Assembly (NCBI RefSeq): GCF_042659445.1
Contig: NZ_JBHSSR010000016.1
From: Macrococcoides epidermidis
GTDB taxonomy: Bacteria > Bacillota > Bacilli > Staphylococcales > Staphylococcaceae
Strand: one strand, 5' to 3'
Length of the DNA: 64,000 nucleotides
The notes beneath the pieces were generated by a model, which saw nothing but the letters and a program-made list of their open reading frames with translations, was not told where the DNA came from and did no database searches. The position numbers were made by a program, and so were the translations under genes. Of the stretch, positions 9,002 through 18,783 are shown piece after piece (position 1 is the stretch's first letter; every line of letters begins with the position of its first letter).

Positions 9002-9044
9002 GAGCGTAGGACAAATTAACTTTGTCTTACGCTCATAATTTTTT
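9002..9044. terminator. Bidirectional terminator
   Basis: GAGCGTAGGACAAA (9002-9015) pairs with TTTGTCTTACGCTC (9021-9034; one G-U pair), followed by TTTTTT at 9039-9044. It separates the AEC gene from the convergent gdh gene and ends just inside the gdh stop. Confidence 0.85.
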
Positions 9045-9831
9045 ATCCTTTACCACCCATGAATGATGGATATTTTGTCATACCACCATCAACATAGATT
9101 GTTTCACCTGTAATATAACTTGCATTTTCACTCGCTAAGAATATTGCCACATTTGCTACCTGGTGAGGTTCACCGATTATTCCCATAGGAATCATTCGTT
9201 CTGTTTCTTCACGTGTTTTATCATCGCTAAACTTTTCTTTTGTATGTTCAGTTACAATGGCACCAGGTGAAATATTATTAATGCGAATGCCTTTAGGTGC
9301 AAACTCCATACTCATCGTTTCCATCATTAATTTCATGCCACCTTTACTTGATGCGTAATTCACATAGTTTGGCCATGGAATGACATCATGTACACTTGAA
9401 ATATTAATGATATTGCCTTTTTTACCGGTTTCGATAAAATGTTTACATGCTTCTCTACTACCGACAAATGCACCGGTTAAGTTAATGTGCATGACATTAT
9501 TGAATGCTTCGGCTGACATTTCGACTGATGGTGTTGCTTTCTCATATCCCGCATTATTAATCATAATATCTAAACCACCAAAGGTATCAATTGCGGTTTG
9601 TATAATGTTAACAACATCTTCTTCTACCGAAACATCTCCTTGCACAGTAATTGCGTCTCCTCCATTTTTCTTAACGATTGCAGCAACGTCCTCTGCTTTA
9701 TCTTTACTTGAGTTATAATTGATGACTACTTTACACTCTTCAATACCAAATGCTTCAGCCATAGCTTTACCGATACCACTAGAGGCACCAGTAATAACGA
9801 CAACCTTATCTTTTAAATCTTTATACATCAT
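9043..9831 (-). CDS. gdh: Glucose 1-dehydrogenase, short-chain dehydrogenase family
   Basis: This is an NAD(P)-dependent SDR of 262 aa. Cofactor motif TGASSGIG is at 14-21, NNAG at 92-95, catalytic serine at 145/146, and YxxxK at Y159-K163. The family oxidises glucose to gluconolactone. The adjacent glucose-uptake gene (15 bp upstream, same strand) supports glucose as substrate. The first two codons are both ATG, and GGAGG spacing (7 versus 4 nt) slightly favours the second (9828). Confidence 0.88.
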   Translation of the reverse strand: MMYKDLKDKVVVITGASSGIGKAMAEAFGIEECKVVINYNSSKDKAEDVAAIVKKNGGDAITVQGDVSVEEDVVNIIQTAIDTFGGLDIMINNAGYEKATPSVEMSAEAFNNVMHINLTGAFVGSREACKHFIETGKKGNIINISSVHDVIPWPNYVNYASSKGGMKLMMETMSMEFAPKGIRINNISPGAIVTEHTKEKFSDDKTREETERMIPMGIIGEPHQVANVAIFLASENASYITGETIYVDGGMTKYPSFMGGKG

Positions 9832-9845
9832 AAAACCTCCAGTAT

Positions 9846-10697
9846 TTATTTTTTAGCTAGTCCTAATAAAAATGCTGCTACAATAATAAGAATGATACCG
9901 ATTGCAATACCGATATACTGTTTCTTTGTCTTCTTTTCTTTTAAAATAAAAATACCGCCCAATGTTGAAACGACGACTAACATTTGTGAGAATGAGAAAC
10001 TGGTTGCAACACCGACTTTTGGTTGTGAATAGAACAAAGCCATATTACCAAGTGCCCATACAACACCAGGGATAATATTTTTTAAAATATTTTTCTTTTT
10101 AGGTTGGTGTTTGAAGCTTAATAAAATACCACCAATCAACATACCGATGGCCTGTGGAAATAGTGCATCCCATCCTTCAACGCCGAAGAATTGTCCGATG
10201 ACAACGTATGTAACATAACCGATTGTAGAAATTATAAGTATGGGCAAAGCTTTCTTATAGTTATTATTACCACCATCTTCATTGTCACCTTTTAATGAAG
10301 TTAAAATGACTCCGATAACAAGAAATAATAATGCGGCTATGCCTAGTACTACTGCTTTTGTAGTTGTCCATTCGTTAAAGAAAAGTACAGAAATTAACGT
10401 AGTACTCACAAGTTGTAAACCAGTTGAAATAGGCATTGTTTTTGAAACACCTATCAGTTCAACACTTTTAAGCTGATTACCTTGACCAAGTGCCCAAAAA
10501 GCACCAGAAATAATACCTACTGCTAGTATTTTCAAATTTAATTCAGGTTGTACTATAAAGTATGTAATTGTACCGATAATGAATGCACCTAATACTGTAC
10601 CCATAATTTGTTCATACGGAGAACCACCCACTTTAACGTTTATGAGTACAACACTTCCCCATAGTAATGCAGGGAGTAATGCAATTAATAAATCCAT
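9846..10697 (-). CDS. glcU: Glucose uptake protein GlcU (GRP/EamA-like transporter)
   Basis: The 283-aa protein has ten predicted membrane helices and matches the GRP sugar transporter family: the N-terminal LLPALLWGSVVLINVKVGG, the GTITYF helix, GAFWALGQGNQLKSV, and the paralogous second half with GVVWALGNMALFYSQPKVGV. It imports non-phosphorylated glucose, which the next gene can oxidise. RBS GAAGGAG lies upstream of ATG 10697. Confidence 0.9.
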   Translation of the reverse strand: MDLLIALLPALLWGSVVLINVKVGGSPYEQIMGTVLGAFIIGTITYFIVQPELNLKILAVGIISGAFWALGQGNQLKSVELIGVSKTMPISTGLQLVSTTLISVLFFNEWTTTKAVVLGIAALLFLVIGVILTSLKGDNEDGGNNNYKKALPILIISTIGYVTYVVIGQFFGVEGWDALFPQAIGMLIGGILLSFKHQPKKKNILKNIIPGVVWALGNMALFYSQPKVGVATSFSFSQMLVVVSTLGGIFILKEKKTKKQYIGIAIGIILIIVAAFLLGLAKK

Positions 10698-10773
10698 ATA
10701 TTCACTCCTTCTCTCTATATCGATAACTATCTTTTACCCTTTATTATTTTTACTAAAACAACAGCCTGTAATC

Positions 10774-10835
10774 GAAAAAATCGAGGTAACTTTATTAACT
10801 AAAAAATAGTTTATAAAATCTACCCCGATTTCAAT
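10774..10835 (-). terminator. Probable terminator of the HAD-GNAT operon
   Basis: On the minus strand AATCGGGGTA (10830-10821) can pair with TACCTCGATT (10788-10779; one G-U pair) around a long AT-rich loop, followed by TTTTTTCG. The large loop makes this moderate. Confidence 0.5.
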
Positions 10836-10857
10836 ATATTCATTTCAATGATTTGTT

Positions 10858-11718
10858 CTAATCCAGTGTATATTTAAAATGATTCATTTCATTGATTTTC
10901 TTAAATCCAATCGCTTCATAGAAAGCGATATTCTTTTCACGTTTGCTTTTCACGGAAATCTGTACGCGCTTTGCGTGATGTTTGTTGAAGGCATGATCTA
11001 CGGCAAAAGACACAAGCTCATGACCGATACCTTTATTTCGGTACTGTGGATGTGTCGCTAAATATTCGATATTACAAACATCATCGTCGTTGATTTGAAT
11101 CCATATACAAGCTTTAACAAGTCCTTCATTTAAATAAAGGTATAGTTCATGTGATTGTCCAACTGTAGATAATATCTTCTCGCATTTAGCTTTATAGTCT
11201 ACCTGTAAATCTTTCATAAGACGAGTAAAACTTTTTTTATAAATAGGTTTATACTTGATGATTTGTGGTGCGATAGCTGTCGTTTTATTTTCTTCAGCTT
11301 CCATCGTATATGTTGTGCCTAAATATTGAGTGCGGAGATGTTTCATAACAGCCTGACCAAATCGATGTTCTTCATGGAAACTGAAATAATACGTTGTTGT
11401 ACTTGGATGATTGCGTAAGAAATCCTGCCACATGACATCTATCATATTAAGGGTTTCTTTATCTGTTTTTGTAGTAATTGGACCAAGAATATTTGCTTCA
11501 GTTTCATTAATATGTTCCATACCAAATGCGGCGATGATTTCATCACCCTCAGTAATTTGTAACATATCTTCCGGATCAATATTATTAAGTTGATCGATAA
11601 TACTTTGTTTTGTGACACGTATGTTTCCTACGTGGTGTTTACTATCCTGGTTTAGTTGGAACAAGAAATCAGCTAATAATTGTATATCTTTCATTTGAGA
11701 AATGTACAAGTCTTTCAC
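10858..11718 (-). CDS. GNAT family N-acetyltransferase (286 aa)
   Basis: The C-terminal half (about 150-286) is a canonical GNAT domain, with strand IEYLATHPQYRNKGIGHELV containing the R/Q-x-x-G-x-G/A acetyl-CoA loop, and a final NIAFYEAIGFKK motif. The N-terminal half (1-140) looks like a degenerate second GNAT-like fold, with GMEHINETEANILGP followed by a charged helix. The start codon overlaps the upstream HAD gene stop by 4 nt. The substrate is unknown. Confidence 0.85.
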   Translation of the reverse strand: MKDLYISQMKDIQLLADFLFQLNQDSKHHVGNIRVTKQSIIDQLNNIDPEDMLQITEGDEIIAAFGMEHINETEANILGPITTKTDKETLNMIDVMWQDFLRNHPSTTTYYFSFHEEHRFGQAVMKHLRTQYLGTTYTMEAEENKTTAIAPQIIKYKPIYKKSFTRLMKDLQVDYKAKCEKILSTVGQSHELYLYLNEGLVKACIWIQINDDDVCNIEYLATHPQYRNKGIGHELVSFAVDHAFNKHHAKRVQISVKSKREKNIAFYEAIGFKKINEMNHFKYTLD

Positions 11719-12527
11719 TCCTTGAAATAATGCTGTAGTCCTTCTAATATGCCTCTATTATATGGTGAATTGGTATGGTGTTTATATTTAGATTTTGCTT
11801 CTTCAGTTGCGTTACTTACTAAATACCCATGTTTGACACTGTTTAGCATTAATAAGTCGTTCCCGCTATCGCCAAAAGCAAAGGTATGGTCTTTATCAAC
11901 ATTGAATTTTTCCATTAAATACTGCACTACTGCATGTTTACCGGCAATAGATGGATAAAAATCTACATCGTAATGATTTTCCGGATCACCAATTTTAGGG
12001 TTACACTTGCTGACGTTAACGATAAAATTATGTTTTTTACCAGTTGCCTTAATTAAATCAATATTTTCAGTATCCAGATCTCCTAATGAACGATAATAAT
12101 AGTTACGAGAAAATGGTGCATTTTCAAAAGGGATTTGTGTGATAAGGTCTATATTTTGTTGTTTAAGTTGTTCTTCTATATTGAGAATGACGCTTTTATC
12201 AAAATTTAATTGTTGAAATTTATTATGATATGTTTCATCTCTAATCAGTCTATTATTTTTTACATAATATATCTCAGTGCCTGAGTTAGTCGAAATAAAA
12301 TGTGGATAGTGTCTGTAATTTCCTTTTTCAAAACAAGCTTCTATCATTTCTTTAGTGCTTGCAGAAATAATGCCGAAAAGAATTCTTTTAGCTACAACAT
12401 TTTGTTCTAAAAATGCGTCTAAGGCGAGTACATCTTCAGGATTACTTAAATCATGTGCGAAAAACGTTTCGTCAAAATCCGAACAGATCAAGTATTCAAC
12501 ATTTTCCGGGAAATGAAGTGACTTCAT
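11715..12527 (-). CDS. HAD-superfamily hydrolase (Cof/sucrose-phosphatase-like)
   Basis: This is a 270-aa haloacid-dehalogenase-fold phosphatase. Motif I DFDET is at 17-21 (nucleophile D17 and general acid D19), a lysine-bearing region lies in the middle, and motif IV is FAFGDSGNDLLML near residue 220. The large cap domain between motifs I and III is of Cof type. It probably dephosphorylates a sugar phosphate or similar, but the substrate is not inferable. It is first gene of a two-gene operon with the GNAT gene. Confidence 0.85.
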   Translation of the reverse strand: MKSLHFPENVEYLICSDFDETFFAHDLSNPEDVLALDAFLEQNVVAKRILFGIISASTKEMIEACFEKGNYRHYPHFISTNSGTEIYYVKNNRLIRDETYHNKFQQLNFDKSVILNIEEQLKQQNIDLITQIPFENAPFSRNYYYRSLGDLDTENIDLIKATGKKHNFIVNVSKCNPKIGDPENHYDVDFYPSIAGKHAVVQYLMEKFNVDKDHTFAFGDSGNDLLMLNSVKHGYLVSNATEEAKSKYKHHTNSPYNRGILEGLQHYFKE

Positions 12528-12619
12528 TACATCCCCTCCTTATTTTATTTAAGCATAACGGAGTCATTATTAAATAACAATTGTAAATATCAAAAAAACA
12601 GATGATTCTAAAAATCTGT

Positions 12620-12625
12620 TATAAT
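12620..12625 (+). promoter_or_regulatory. Probable -10 element of topB
   Basis: A perfect TATAAT lies 33 bp upstream of the topB start. I see no convincing -35 at 17 bp. Confidence 0.5.
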
Positions 12626-12657
12626 TTAAGAAATCAAAAGAGAATAGGACGGATAAT

Positions 12658-14787
12658 ATGAAATCAGTAGTACTTGCTGAAAAGCCTTCAGTAGCACGTG
12701 ATATAGCGCGTGTATTGAATTGTAATCAAAAGAAAAATGGATATATGGAGAACAATCAGTATATCGTAACATGGGCGTTAGGGCATTTAGTGACGAATGC
12801 AGACCCTGAGCAATATGATAGTAAATATAAGACTTGGGATATGAAAGATCTTCCGATATTACCTGAACGTATGAAATCAGTAGTAATCGGTAAGACGCGT
12901 AAGCAGTTTAACGTCGTAAAAAGTCAGATTGAACGTCAAGATGTGAATGAAGTAATCATCGCGACAGATGCGGGTCGTGAAGGAGAGCTTGTAGCGCGTT
13001 TAATATTAGAGAAATGTAAAGGGAATAAACCTGTTAAACGTTTATGGATTTCATCAGTTACAGATGGAGCAATCCGTGAAGGATTTAAAAAGCTAAAGCC
13101 GGGGAGTGCGTATCATGGTTTATATCAAGCCGCACTTGCGCGTAGTGAGGCAGACTGGATTGTTGGTATTAATGCAACACGTGCTTTGACGACGAAATAT
13201 GATGCGCAACTTTCAACTGGACGTGTACAAACGCCTACATTACAAATGGTGAAAATCAGACAAGATGCTATCAATCAATTTCAACCAAGAAAATATTATG
13301 GTTTAAATATTGTTGTTGATGGGGTGACTTTTAACTGGCAGTCACCAAATAGAATCTTTGATGAAACAGTTGTAGACGAACTTATTAAAGCATTGCAAAC
13401 CGAAAAAGCAGTTATAAGCGATGTTGTAACGAACGAGAAGAAACGATATCCAGGTAAGCTATATGATTTAACTTCTTTGCAGCAAGACGCATATCGCAGA
13501 TTTAAATATTCTGCTAAAGAAACGTTAAGCACGATGCAAAATTTATATGAATCACATAAACTTGTGACTTATCCACGTACTGATTCAAACTATTTAACGA
13601 CTGATATGGTAAGTACATTAAAAGATCGTGTAGCTTCACTTTCATCAACTGAATATCGTACACAAGTTGTTGAATTATTAAAGTCACCAATCAAAGGCGG
13701 CAGCCATTTTATCAATAACGCTAAAGTAAGTGATCATCATGCGATTGTACCGACAGAAGTGCGTGTAAATCTTGATAGCTTAAGTGGACGAGAGCAAAAT
13801 ATCTATATGTTGATAGCGGAACGTTTTTTAAGCAATTTATTACCACCGAATGTCTACGCAGAACAAAAAGTCACTGTAAATATTGGTGGGTCTATTTTTG
13901 TAGCGAAACAGGAACAAACTGTAACATTAGGATTTAAGGCATTAAATCATCAAGCTTCTTTAGAAAAACATCATCGTTTCGTAAAAGGCACGACTTTAGA
14001 AAACATTAAAATTAATAAAACAACGCATGAAACTGAGCCACCTCCATATTTAAATGAAGGCACATTATTAAAAGCGATGGAAAATCCAAGTAGCATATTT
14101 GAGATTGATAAGACAGCACAATCAACGCTCAAATCTGCTGGTGGTATTGGTACCGTTGCCACGCGTGCAGATATTATAGAAAAACTTTATAATTTAAATG
14201 CGATAGAGAACTTTAATGGCAATATTAAAGTGACGAATAAAGGACGACAATTGTTAGAACTTGCACCAAATGCGTTGAAATCACCAGAACTTACGGCTGA
14301 TTGGGAACATAAGCTCACGTTAATTGAGAAAAATAAATATGATAAAAATAAATTTATAGGTGAGATGCGCAAATTCACGAAAGAGATTATCGATGAGATT
14401 AAATCAAGTGAAGATAAATTTAAACACGATAATTTGACGACAACAGAATGTCCAACGTGTGGTAAATTCATGTTGGAGAAAAAGACGCGTAATGGTAAGA
14501 TGCTCGTTTGTCAGGATCCAACATGTGGCACGAAAAAGAATGTGCAACGCAAAACAAATGCACGCTGTCCTGAATGTAAAAAGAAATTAACGTTACATGG
14601 TAAAGGTCCGAAAGCGATGTACAGTTGTATTTGTGGTTTCCGTGAAACGCAGGAACAAATGGATAAACGATTTAAATCACGTAAAACTGGTAAAGTATCG
14701 AAAAATGAAATGAAGAAGTATATGAAAAAAGAGGAAGAACCGATTAACAATCCATTTGCAGACGCTTTAAAAAACTTAAATCTTTAG
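12658..14787 (+). CDS. topB: DNA topoisomerase III
   Basis: This is a type IA topoisomerase of 709 aa that cuts one DNA strand and passes another, resolving recombination and replication intermediates. The TOPRIM domain is at the N-terminus, with E7 in AEKPSVARD and TDAGREGE (103-110). The catalytic tyrosine is Y305 in TYPRTDSNYL. A C-terminal cysteine-rich region (CPTCG, CQDPTCG, CPECKKK, CICGF) forms zinc ribbons, and a basic tail follows. The length is normal for Gram-positive TopB. It is monocistronic and divergent from the HAD gene. Confidence 0.96.
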   Translation: MKSVVLAEKPSVARDIARVLNCNQKKNGYMENNQYIVTWALGHLVTNADPEQYDSKYKTWDMKDLPILPERMKSVVIGKTRKQFNVVKSQIERQDVNEVIIATDAGREGELVARLILEKCKGNKPVKRLWISSVTDGAIREGFKKLKPGSAYHGLYQAALARSEADWIVGINATRALTTKYDAQLSTGRVQTPTLQMVKIRQDAINQFQPRKYYGLNIVVDGVTFNWQSPNRIFDETVVDELIKALQTEKAVISDVVTNEKKRYPGKLYDLTSLQQDAYRRFKYSAKETLSTMQNLYESHKLVTYPRTDSNYLTTDMVSTLKDRVASLSSTEYRTQVVELLKSPIKGGSHFINNAKVSDHHAIVPTEVRVNLDSLSGREQNIYMLIAERFLSNLLPPNVYAEQKVTVNIGGSIFVAKQEQTVTLGFKALNHQASLEKHHRFVKGTTLENIKINKTTHETEPPPYLNEGTLLKAMENPSSIFEIDKTAQSTLKSAGGIGTVATRADIIEKLYNLNAIENFNGNIKVTNKGRQLLELAPNALKSPELTADWEHKLTLIEKNKYDKNKFIGEMRKFTKEIIDEIKSSEDKFKHDNLTTTECPTCGKFMLEKKTRNGKMLVCQDPTCGTKKNVQRKTNARCPECKKKLTLHGKGPKAMYSCICGFRETQEQMDKRFKSRKTGKVSKNEMKKYMKKEEEPINNPFADALKNLNL

Positions 14788-14802
14788 TAGATTTTGTGAA
14801 CA

Positions 14803-14833
14803 TTGTTACCGTTTTCACAGAACATGATACAAT
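14803..14833 (+). promoter_or_regulatory. Possible promoter of the anion symporter gene
   Basis: TTGTTA (14803-14808) and TACAAT (14828-14833) lie 19 bp apart, just downstream of topB and upstream of the symporter RBS. The spacing is a little long. Confidence 0.4.
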
Positions 14834-14864
14834 AGGATTGAATAAAGTTAAGGGGGCTTCTACT

Positions 14865-16382
14865 ATGGAAGAAGTTAAAAAGAAGTTGAATTTAAAGCCG
14901 TATTGGATTATTTTAAGTTTTATCGTCTTAATTGCTATCATATTACTACCGACACCAGCAGATTTGCCGATTATGGCTAAGATGGCACTTGCTATTTTAG
15001 CATTTGCAGTGATTATGTGGGTCACTGAAGCGGTGAGTTATCCGGTTTCCAGTATGATGATCGTAGCATTGATCATCATGTTGATAGGTTTTAGTCCGAT
15101 TCAAAAATTAGGTGCAGCAATGGGTAACCCAATGGTAGCAGGGAAACCATTAGCTGAAGATGCGATGTTCGGAACACAAAATGCATTGAAAATTGCATTC
15201 AGTGGATTCTCGAGTTCTGCAGTAGCACTAGTTGCAGCAGCGTTATTCTTAGCAACTGCAATGCAGGTAACCAATTTGCATAAACGTCTTGCATTACTTG
15301 TCTTATCTGTAGTTGGTAATAAAACAAATGCGGTTGTAGCAGGTTCGATCATTGTTTCAATTATACTCGCATTCTTTGTGCCTTCAGCTACGGCAAGAGC
15401 AGGTGCTGTAGTACCAATTTTATTAGGTATGGTAACAGCATTTGGTGCAAAAAAAGAATCACGACTCGCAGCCTTACTTGTTATTACTGCTGTTCAGGCA
15501 GTGTCTATCTGGAACGTAGGTATAAAGACAGGTGCAGCACAAAATATGGTCGCTATGGGATTTATCAATAAACAATTTAACCAGGATGTATCTTGGGGTG
15601 AGTGGTTTATGTATGCAGCACCATGGTCAATATTAATGTCAATTGCCTTATATTTCATTATGATCACAGTTATTAAGCCTGAAACGAAAGAAATTGAAGG
15701 CGGTAAAGAGTTAGTGAAGAAACAACTTGCTGAACTTGGTCCGGTTACTGCAAGAGAATGGCGACTCATCGCTATTTCAGTAGCATTATTATTCTTCTGG
15801 GCAACAGAAGCGAAGTTACACCCAATTGATTCTTCTTCTATTACGCTAGTAGCATTAGCGATTATGTTAACACCTAAAGTCGGTGTATTTACGTGGAAAG
15901 ATGTTGAGAAGTTAATTCCATGGGGAACGATCATTGTATTTGCGATCGGTATCTCTCTAGGAAATTTATTACTGCAAACAACAGCAGCCCAATGGCTAAG
16001 TGATAAAACGTTTGGATTAATGGGGTTAGAACATATGCCGTTACTTGCAACAATCGCTTTAATTACATTGTTCAACATTATCATTCACTTAGGCTTTGCA
16101 AGTGCTACTAGTTTAGCGAGTGCCTTAATTCCAGTGTTTATTGCCTTAACTGCAACACTAGGACTGAAAGATAACGCTATTGGTTTTGTGTTAATTCAGC
16201 AATTTGTCATCAGCTTTGGCTTCTTATTACCAGTATCAGCACCACAAAACATGTTGGCATATGGTACAGGTACATTTACGGTAAAAGACTTCTTAAAAAC
16301 AGGTATCGCATTAACAATTATCGGTTACTTACTTATCCTGTTATTTAGTGCGACGTATTGGCAGTGGATAGGATTGTTATAA
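14865..16382 (+). CDS. SLC13/DASS family sodium:dicarboxylate (anion) symporter
   Basis: The 505-aa membrane protein has about 11 helices and the two-repeat DASS layout. The first repeat contains a SATARAGAVVP segment, corresponding to the helix-hairpin substrate site. The second contains an IVFAIGISLGNLL hairpin and LGFASATSLASALIPVF. It resembles SdcS of staphylococci, which imports succinate, fumarate and malate with Na+. The start at ATG 14865 is set by AGGGGG upstream; 23 additional residues of a longer frame would precede the RBS and are rejected. Confidence 0.88.
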   Translation: MEEVKKKLNLKPYWIILSFIVLIAIILLPTPADLPIMAKMALAILAFAVIMWVTEAVSYPVSSMMIVALIIMLIGFSPIQKLGAAMGNPMVAGKPLAEDAMFGTQNALKIAFSGFSSSAVALVAAALFLATAMQVTNLHKRLALLVLSVVGNKTNAVVAGSIIVSIILAFFVPSATARAGAVVPILLGMVTAFGAKKESRLAALLVITAVQAVSIWNVGIKTGAAQNMVAMGFINKQFNQDVSWGEWFMYAAPWSILMSIALYFIMITVIKPETKEIEGGKELVKKQLAELGPVTAREWRLIAISVALLFFWATEAKLHPIDSSSITLVALAIMLTPKVGVFTWKDVEKLIPWGTIIVFAIGISLGNLLLQTTAAQWLSDKTFGLMGLEHMPLLATIALITLFNIIIHLGFASATSLASALIPVFIALTATLGLKDNAIGFVLIQQFVISFGFLLPVSAPQNMLAYGTGTFTVKDFLKTGIALTIIGYLLILLFSATYWQWIGLL

Positions 16383-16399
16383 AAAATGACCAAAATAAG

Positions 16400-16430
16400 G
16401 AGCACAGTGAAAAATTCACTGTGCTCTTGT
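16400..16430. terminator. Bidirectional terminator
   Basis: GAGCACAGTGAA (16400-16411) pairs with TTCACTGTGCTC (16415-16426). It sits between convergent genes. The right side is only moderately T-rich, while the minus-strand trailer reads CTTATTTT. Confidence 0.75.
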
Positions 16431-16434
16431 TGTG

Positions 16435-17151
16435 TTATGCATCTTTAGATAAAATTTTCATATCTTTCGCATCAAGTTCAAATTCTTTAGATTTACCATC
16501 TTGACCTTTTAATTCAACGTTATATTTAAATTTACCATCATCGTGATCAAGTGACCACTCTTTAATATCTCCATTGTAAACTTTTTGTGCAGCTTTTATG
16601 ATTTTATCAGCTGGAACAAATTTACCGTAATCAAAAGTCTTTACGTTATCTTCATCATCTTCTACTTGAGTAGAGATAATTTTGTTTTGTTCAGCATTTA
16701 CTTTAATTTCATGTGTCTTCTTATTTGTATCAATTAAAGATATAGAATAGATCCATTGACCGTTATCACGATCGAATGAAATACTTTCTAGATCACCAGG
16801 AATTTTTTTCTGTGCAGTTTTAATTGCATCTTCTGGTAATACTTTAATATCATCTAATTTAATAGAAGCTTCATTTTTATCGTTATCATCATCAGCTTCA
16901 GTAGCTTCATCTTCATTGTCTACGTCATCTTGTTCTTCTACGCTACTGTCGCCTTCTTCTTTTGCATCGTTCTTTTCGTCAGCATTATCGTCTTTGTCAT
17001 TTGTATCCGTTGCTTTTGTATCCGTTTTTTCTGTTTGTTGTTCTTGTTTAGACTCGTCTTTTGGAGATTTTTCAATATCTTTCGCGTCATTATTACATGC
17101 TGCAAGCGCAAGTGCCGAAGATAGAATTAAACTTAATATTTTAAATTTCAT
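16435..17151 (-). CDS. PepSY-domain lipoprotein with acidic linker
   Basis: The 238-aa product has a lipoprotein signal with lipobox LAAC (Cys19). About 90 residues rich in D, E, N, K and T follow and are probably disordered. Two PepSY domains come next (about 100-165 and 170-238), each with the KAAQK/TAQKKIPGD-type helix and a strand W.YSISL or K.YNVEL. PepSY domains often inhibit peptidases or sense the cell-surface environment. The start at 17151 follows AGGAGG; an upstream in-frame methionine at 17193 precedes the RBS and is rejected. Confidence 0.88.
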   Translation of the reverse strand: MKFKILSLILSSALALAACNNDAKDIEKSPKDESKQEQQTEKTDTKATDTNDKDDNADEKNDAKEEGDSSVEEQDDVDNEDEATEADDDNDKNEASIKLDDIKVLPEDAIKTAQKKIPGDLESISFDRDNGQWIYSISLIDTNKKTHEIKVNAEQNKIISTQVEDDEDNVKTFDYGKFVPADKIIKAAQKVYNGDIKEWSLDHDDGKFKYNVELKGQDGKSKEFELDAKDMKILSKDA

Positions 17152-17346
17152 AATAATAATTCCTCCTTTGTTATTTATATTTTGTATTCCCAAAATATAG
17201 ACAAAAAAACATTCAAATGATTTATATGCATTTTTTATTATGATTAAGACATAATGACTATAGAAAGTTTAAAAGATATAACTTTAGGATAAGAAAAATA
17301 ACTAAAATACGAATATTAAAATTAATATTCATAAAATTGTATTGAT

Positions 17347-17359
17347 TTTTCCGAACGTT
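17347..17359 (+). promoter_or_regulatory. PurR box-like operator
   Basis: TTTTCCGAACGTT matches the Gram-positive PurR box consensus (AWWWCCGAACWWT) at the core CCGAAC and lies 47 bp upstream of a purine permease gene. A weaker CGAATATT half-site lies at 17310-17317. The regulatory role is inferred from the family. Confidence 0.55.
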
Positions 17360-17405
17360 GAGATTAGACTATACAAGTATAAAAATTAAAAAAGGGAAGT
17401 GCACA

Positions 17406-18743
17406 ATGAGAAAATATTTTAAATTTGATGAATTAGGCACGGATTATAAAAGAGAGATACTTGGTGGATTAACGACGTTCTTATCAATGGCGTATATTTT
17501 AGCAGTTAACCCGGCGATGTTATCTTTAGCAGGCGTTAAAGGTATTCCTGAGAGTATGCGTATGGATGCGGGTGCAGTTTTCGTTGCTACAATTTTAGCT
17601 TCAATCGTCGGTTGTTTATTTATGGGGCTTATTGCGAACTATCCTATTGCCTTAGCACCAGGTATGGGACTTAATGCATTCTTCGCATTCACGGTTGTAT
17701 TACAATATAATATTCCATGGCAAACTGGATTAACAGGTGTATTATTCTCTGGTATCTTCTTTGCATTGCTTACGATGACCGGTCTTCGCGAAACGATTAT
17801 TAATGCAATTCCATTTGAACTTAAAATGGCAGTGTCAGCAGGTATTGGATTATTCATTACTTTCGTTGGTTTAAAAGGTGCTGGTATCGTTCAGGCAAAT
17901 GAAGCGACATTAGTATCTTTAGGGAACTTACATGATCCTCATGTATTGCTTGCTGTAGCAGGTATCGTACTAACGATAATTTTAATGGCTAAACGTATTC
18001 CGGGTAGTATTTTTATCGGAATGATCATTACGGCTATTGCAGGTATGTTGTTCGGATTAATCGATGCACCGAAGCAAATCATTGGAGCAGTACCGAGTAT
18101 TGAGCCGACTTTCGGTAAAGCATTCTATGCTTTTAGTAATCCTTCTGAATTATTAAACTGGAAATTCATTTCAGTTGTACTTACATTCCTATTCATCGAT
18201 TTCTTTGACACAGCAGGAACATTAGTTGCTGTTGCAACACAAGCAGGTTTAGTAAAAGATAATAAATTACCAAGAGCAGGACGTTCGTTATTTGCAGATT
18301 CATTAGCGACAATTACGGGAGCAATATTCGGTACATCTACTACAACATCTTATATCGAGTCATCTGCAGGTGTAGCAGTTGGAGCACGTACAGGATTTGC
18401 AAGTGTTGTTACAGCAATCTGTTTTGCATTGGCTTTATTCTTCTCACCATTAATGTCAGTAGTTACGAGTGCAGTAACAGCACCCGCATTAGTGATCGTA
18501 GGTGTATTGATGGTTAGTAATTTAAATAAGATAGAATGGCCGAAGTTCGAAATCGCAGTACCGGCATTTTTAACAATTATTATGATGCCATTAACATATT
18601 CAATCGCTACAGGTATTGCTTGTGGATTTATCTTCTATCCTATTACGATGGTTATGGCGAAACGTCATAAAGAAGTGCATCCAATTATGTACTTCATGGC
18701 AGTAGTTTTTATTTGTTATTTTGCTTTCGTACAACATTCATAA
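17406..18743 (+). CDS. pbuG: Guanine/hypoxanthine permease, AzgA/PbuG type (NCS2)
   Basis: The 445-aa protein has about 12-14 membrane segments. AzgA-type signatures are the N-terminal KFDELGTDYKREILGGLTTF, the APGMGLNAFFAF helix, FIDFFDTAGTLVAVA, and GTSTTTSYIESSAGVAVGAR. The family imports guanine and hypoxanthine by proton symport. The start at ATG 17406 follows AAAGGGAAG; the frame upstream lacks a ribosome site. The PurR-like box upstream fits purine control. Confidence 0.88.
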   Translation: MRKYFKFDELGTDYKREILGGLTTFLSMAYILAVNPAMLSLAGVKGIPESMRMDAGAVFVATILASIVGCLFMGLIANYPIALAPGMGLNAFFAFTVVLQYNIPWQTGLTGVLFSGIFFALLTMTGLRETIINAIPFELKMAVSAGIGLFITFVGLKGAGIVQANEATLVSLGNLHDPHVLLAVAGIVLTIILMAKRIPGSIFIGMIITAIAGMLFGLIDAPKQIIGAVPSIEPTFGKAFYAFSNPSELLNWKFISVVLTFLFIDFFDTAGTLVAVATQAGLVKDNKLPRAGRSLFADSLATITGAIFGTSTTTSYIESSAGVAVGARTGFASVVTAICFALALFFSPLMSVVTSAVTAPALVIVGVLMVSNLNKIEWPKFEIAVPAFLTIIMMPLTYSIATGIACGFIFYPITMVMAKRHKEVHPIMYFMAVVFICYFAFVQHS

Positions 18744-18744
18744 A

Positions 18745-18783
18745 AAAATTGCGGATTCTACTATTAGAATCCGCAATTTTTTA
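18745..18783. terminator. Bidirectional terminator
   Basis: AATTGCGGATTCTA pairs with TAGAATCCGCAATT around a four-base loop, with A-runs to the left and T-runs to the right. It separates pbuG from the convergent small membrane protein gene. Confidence 0.88.
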
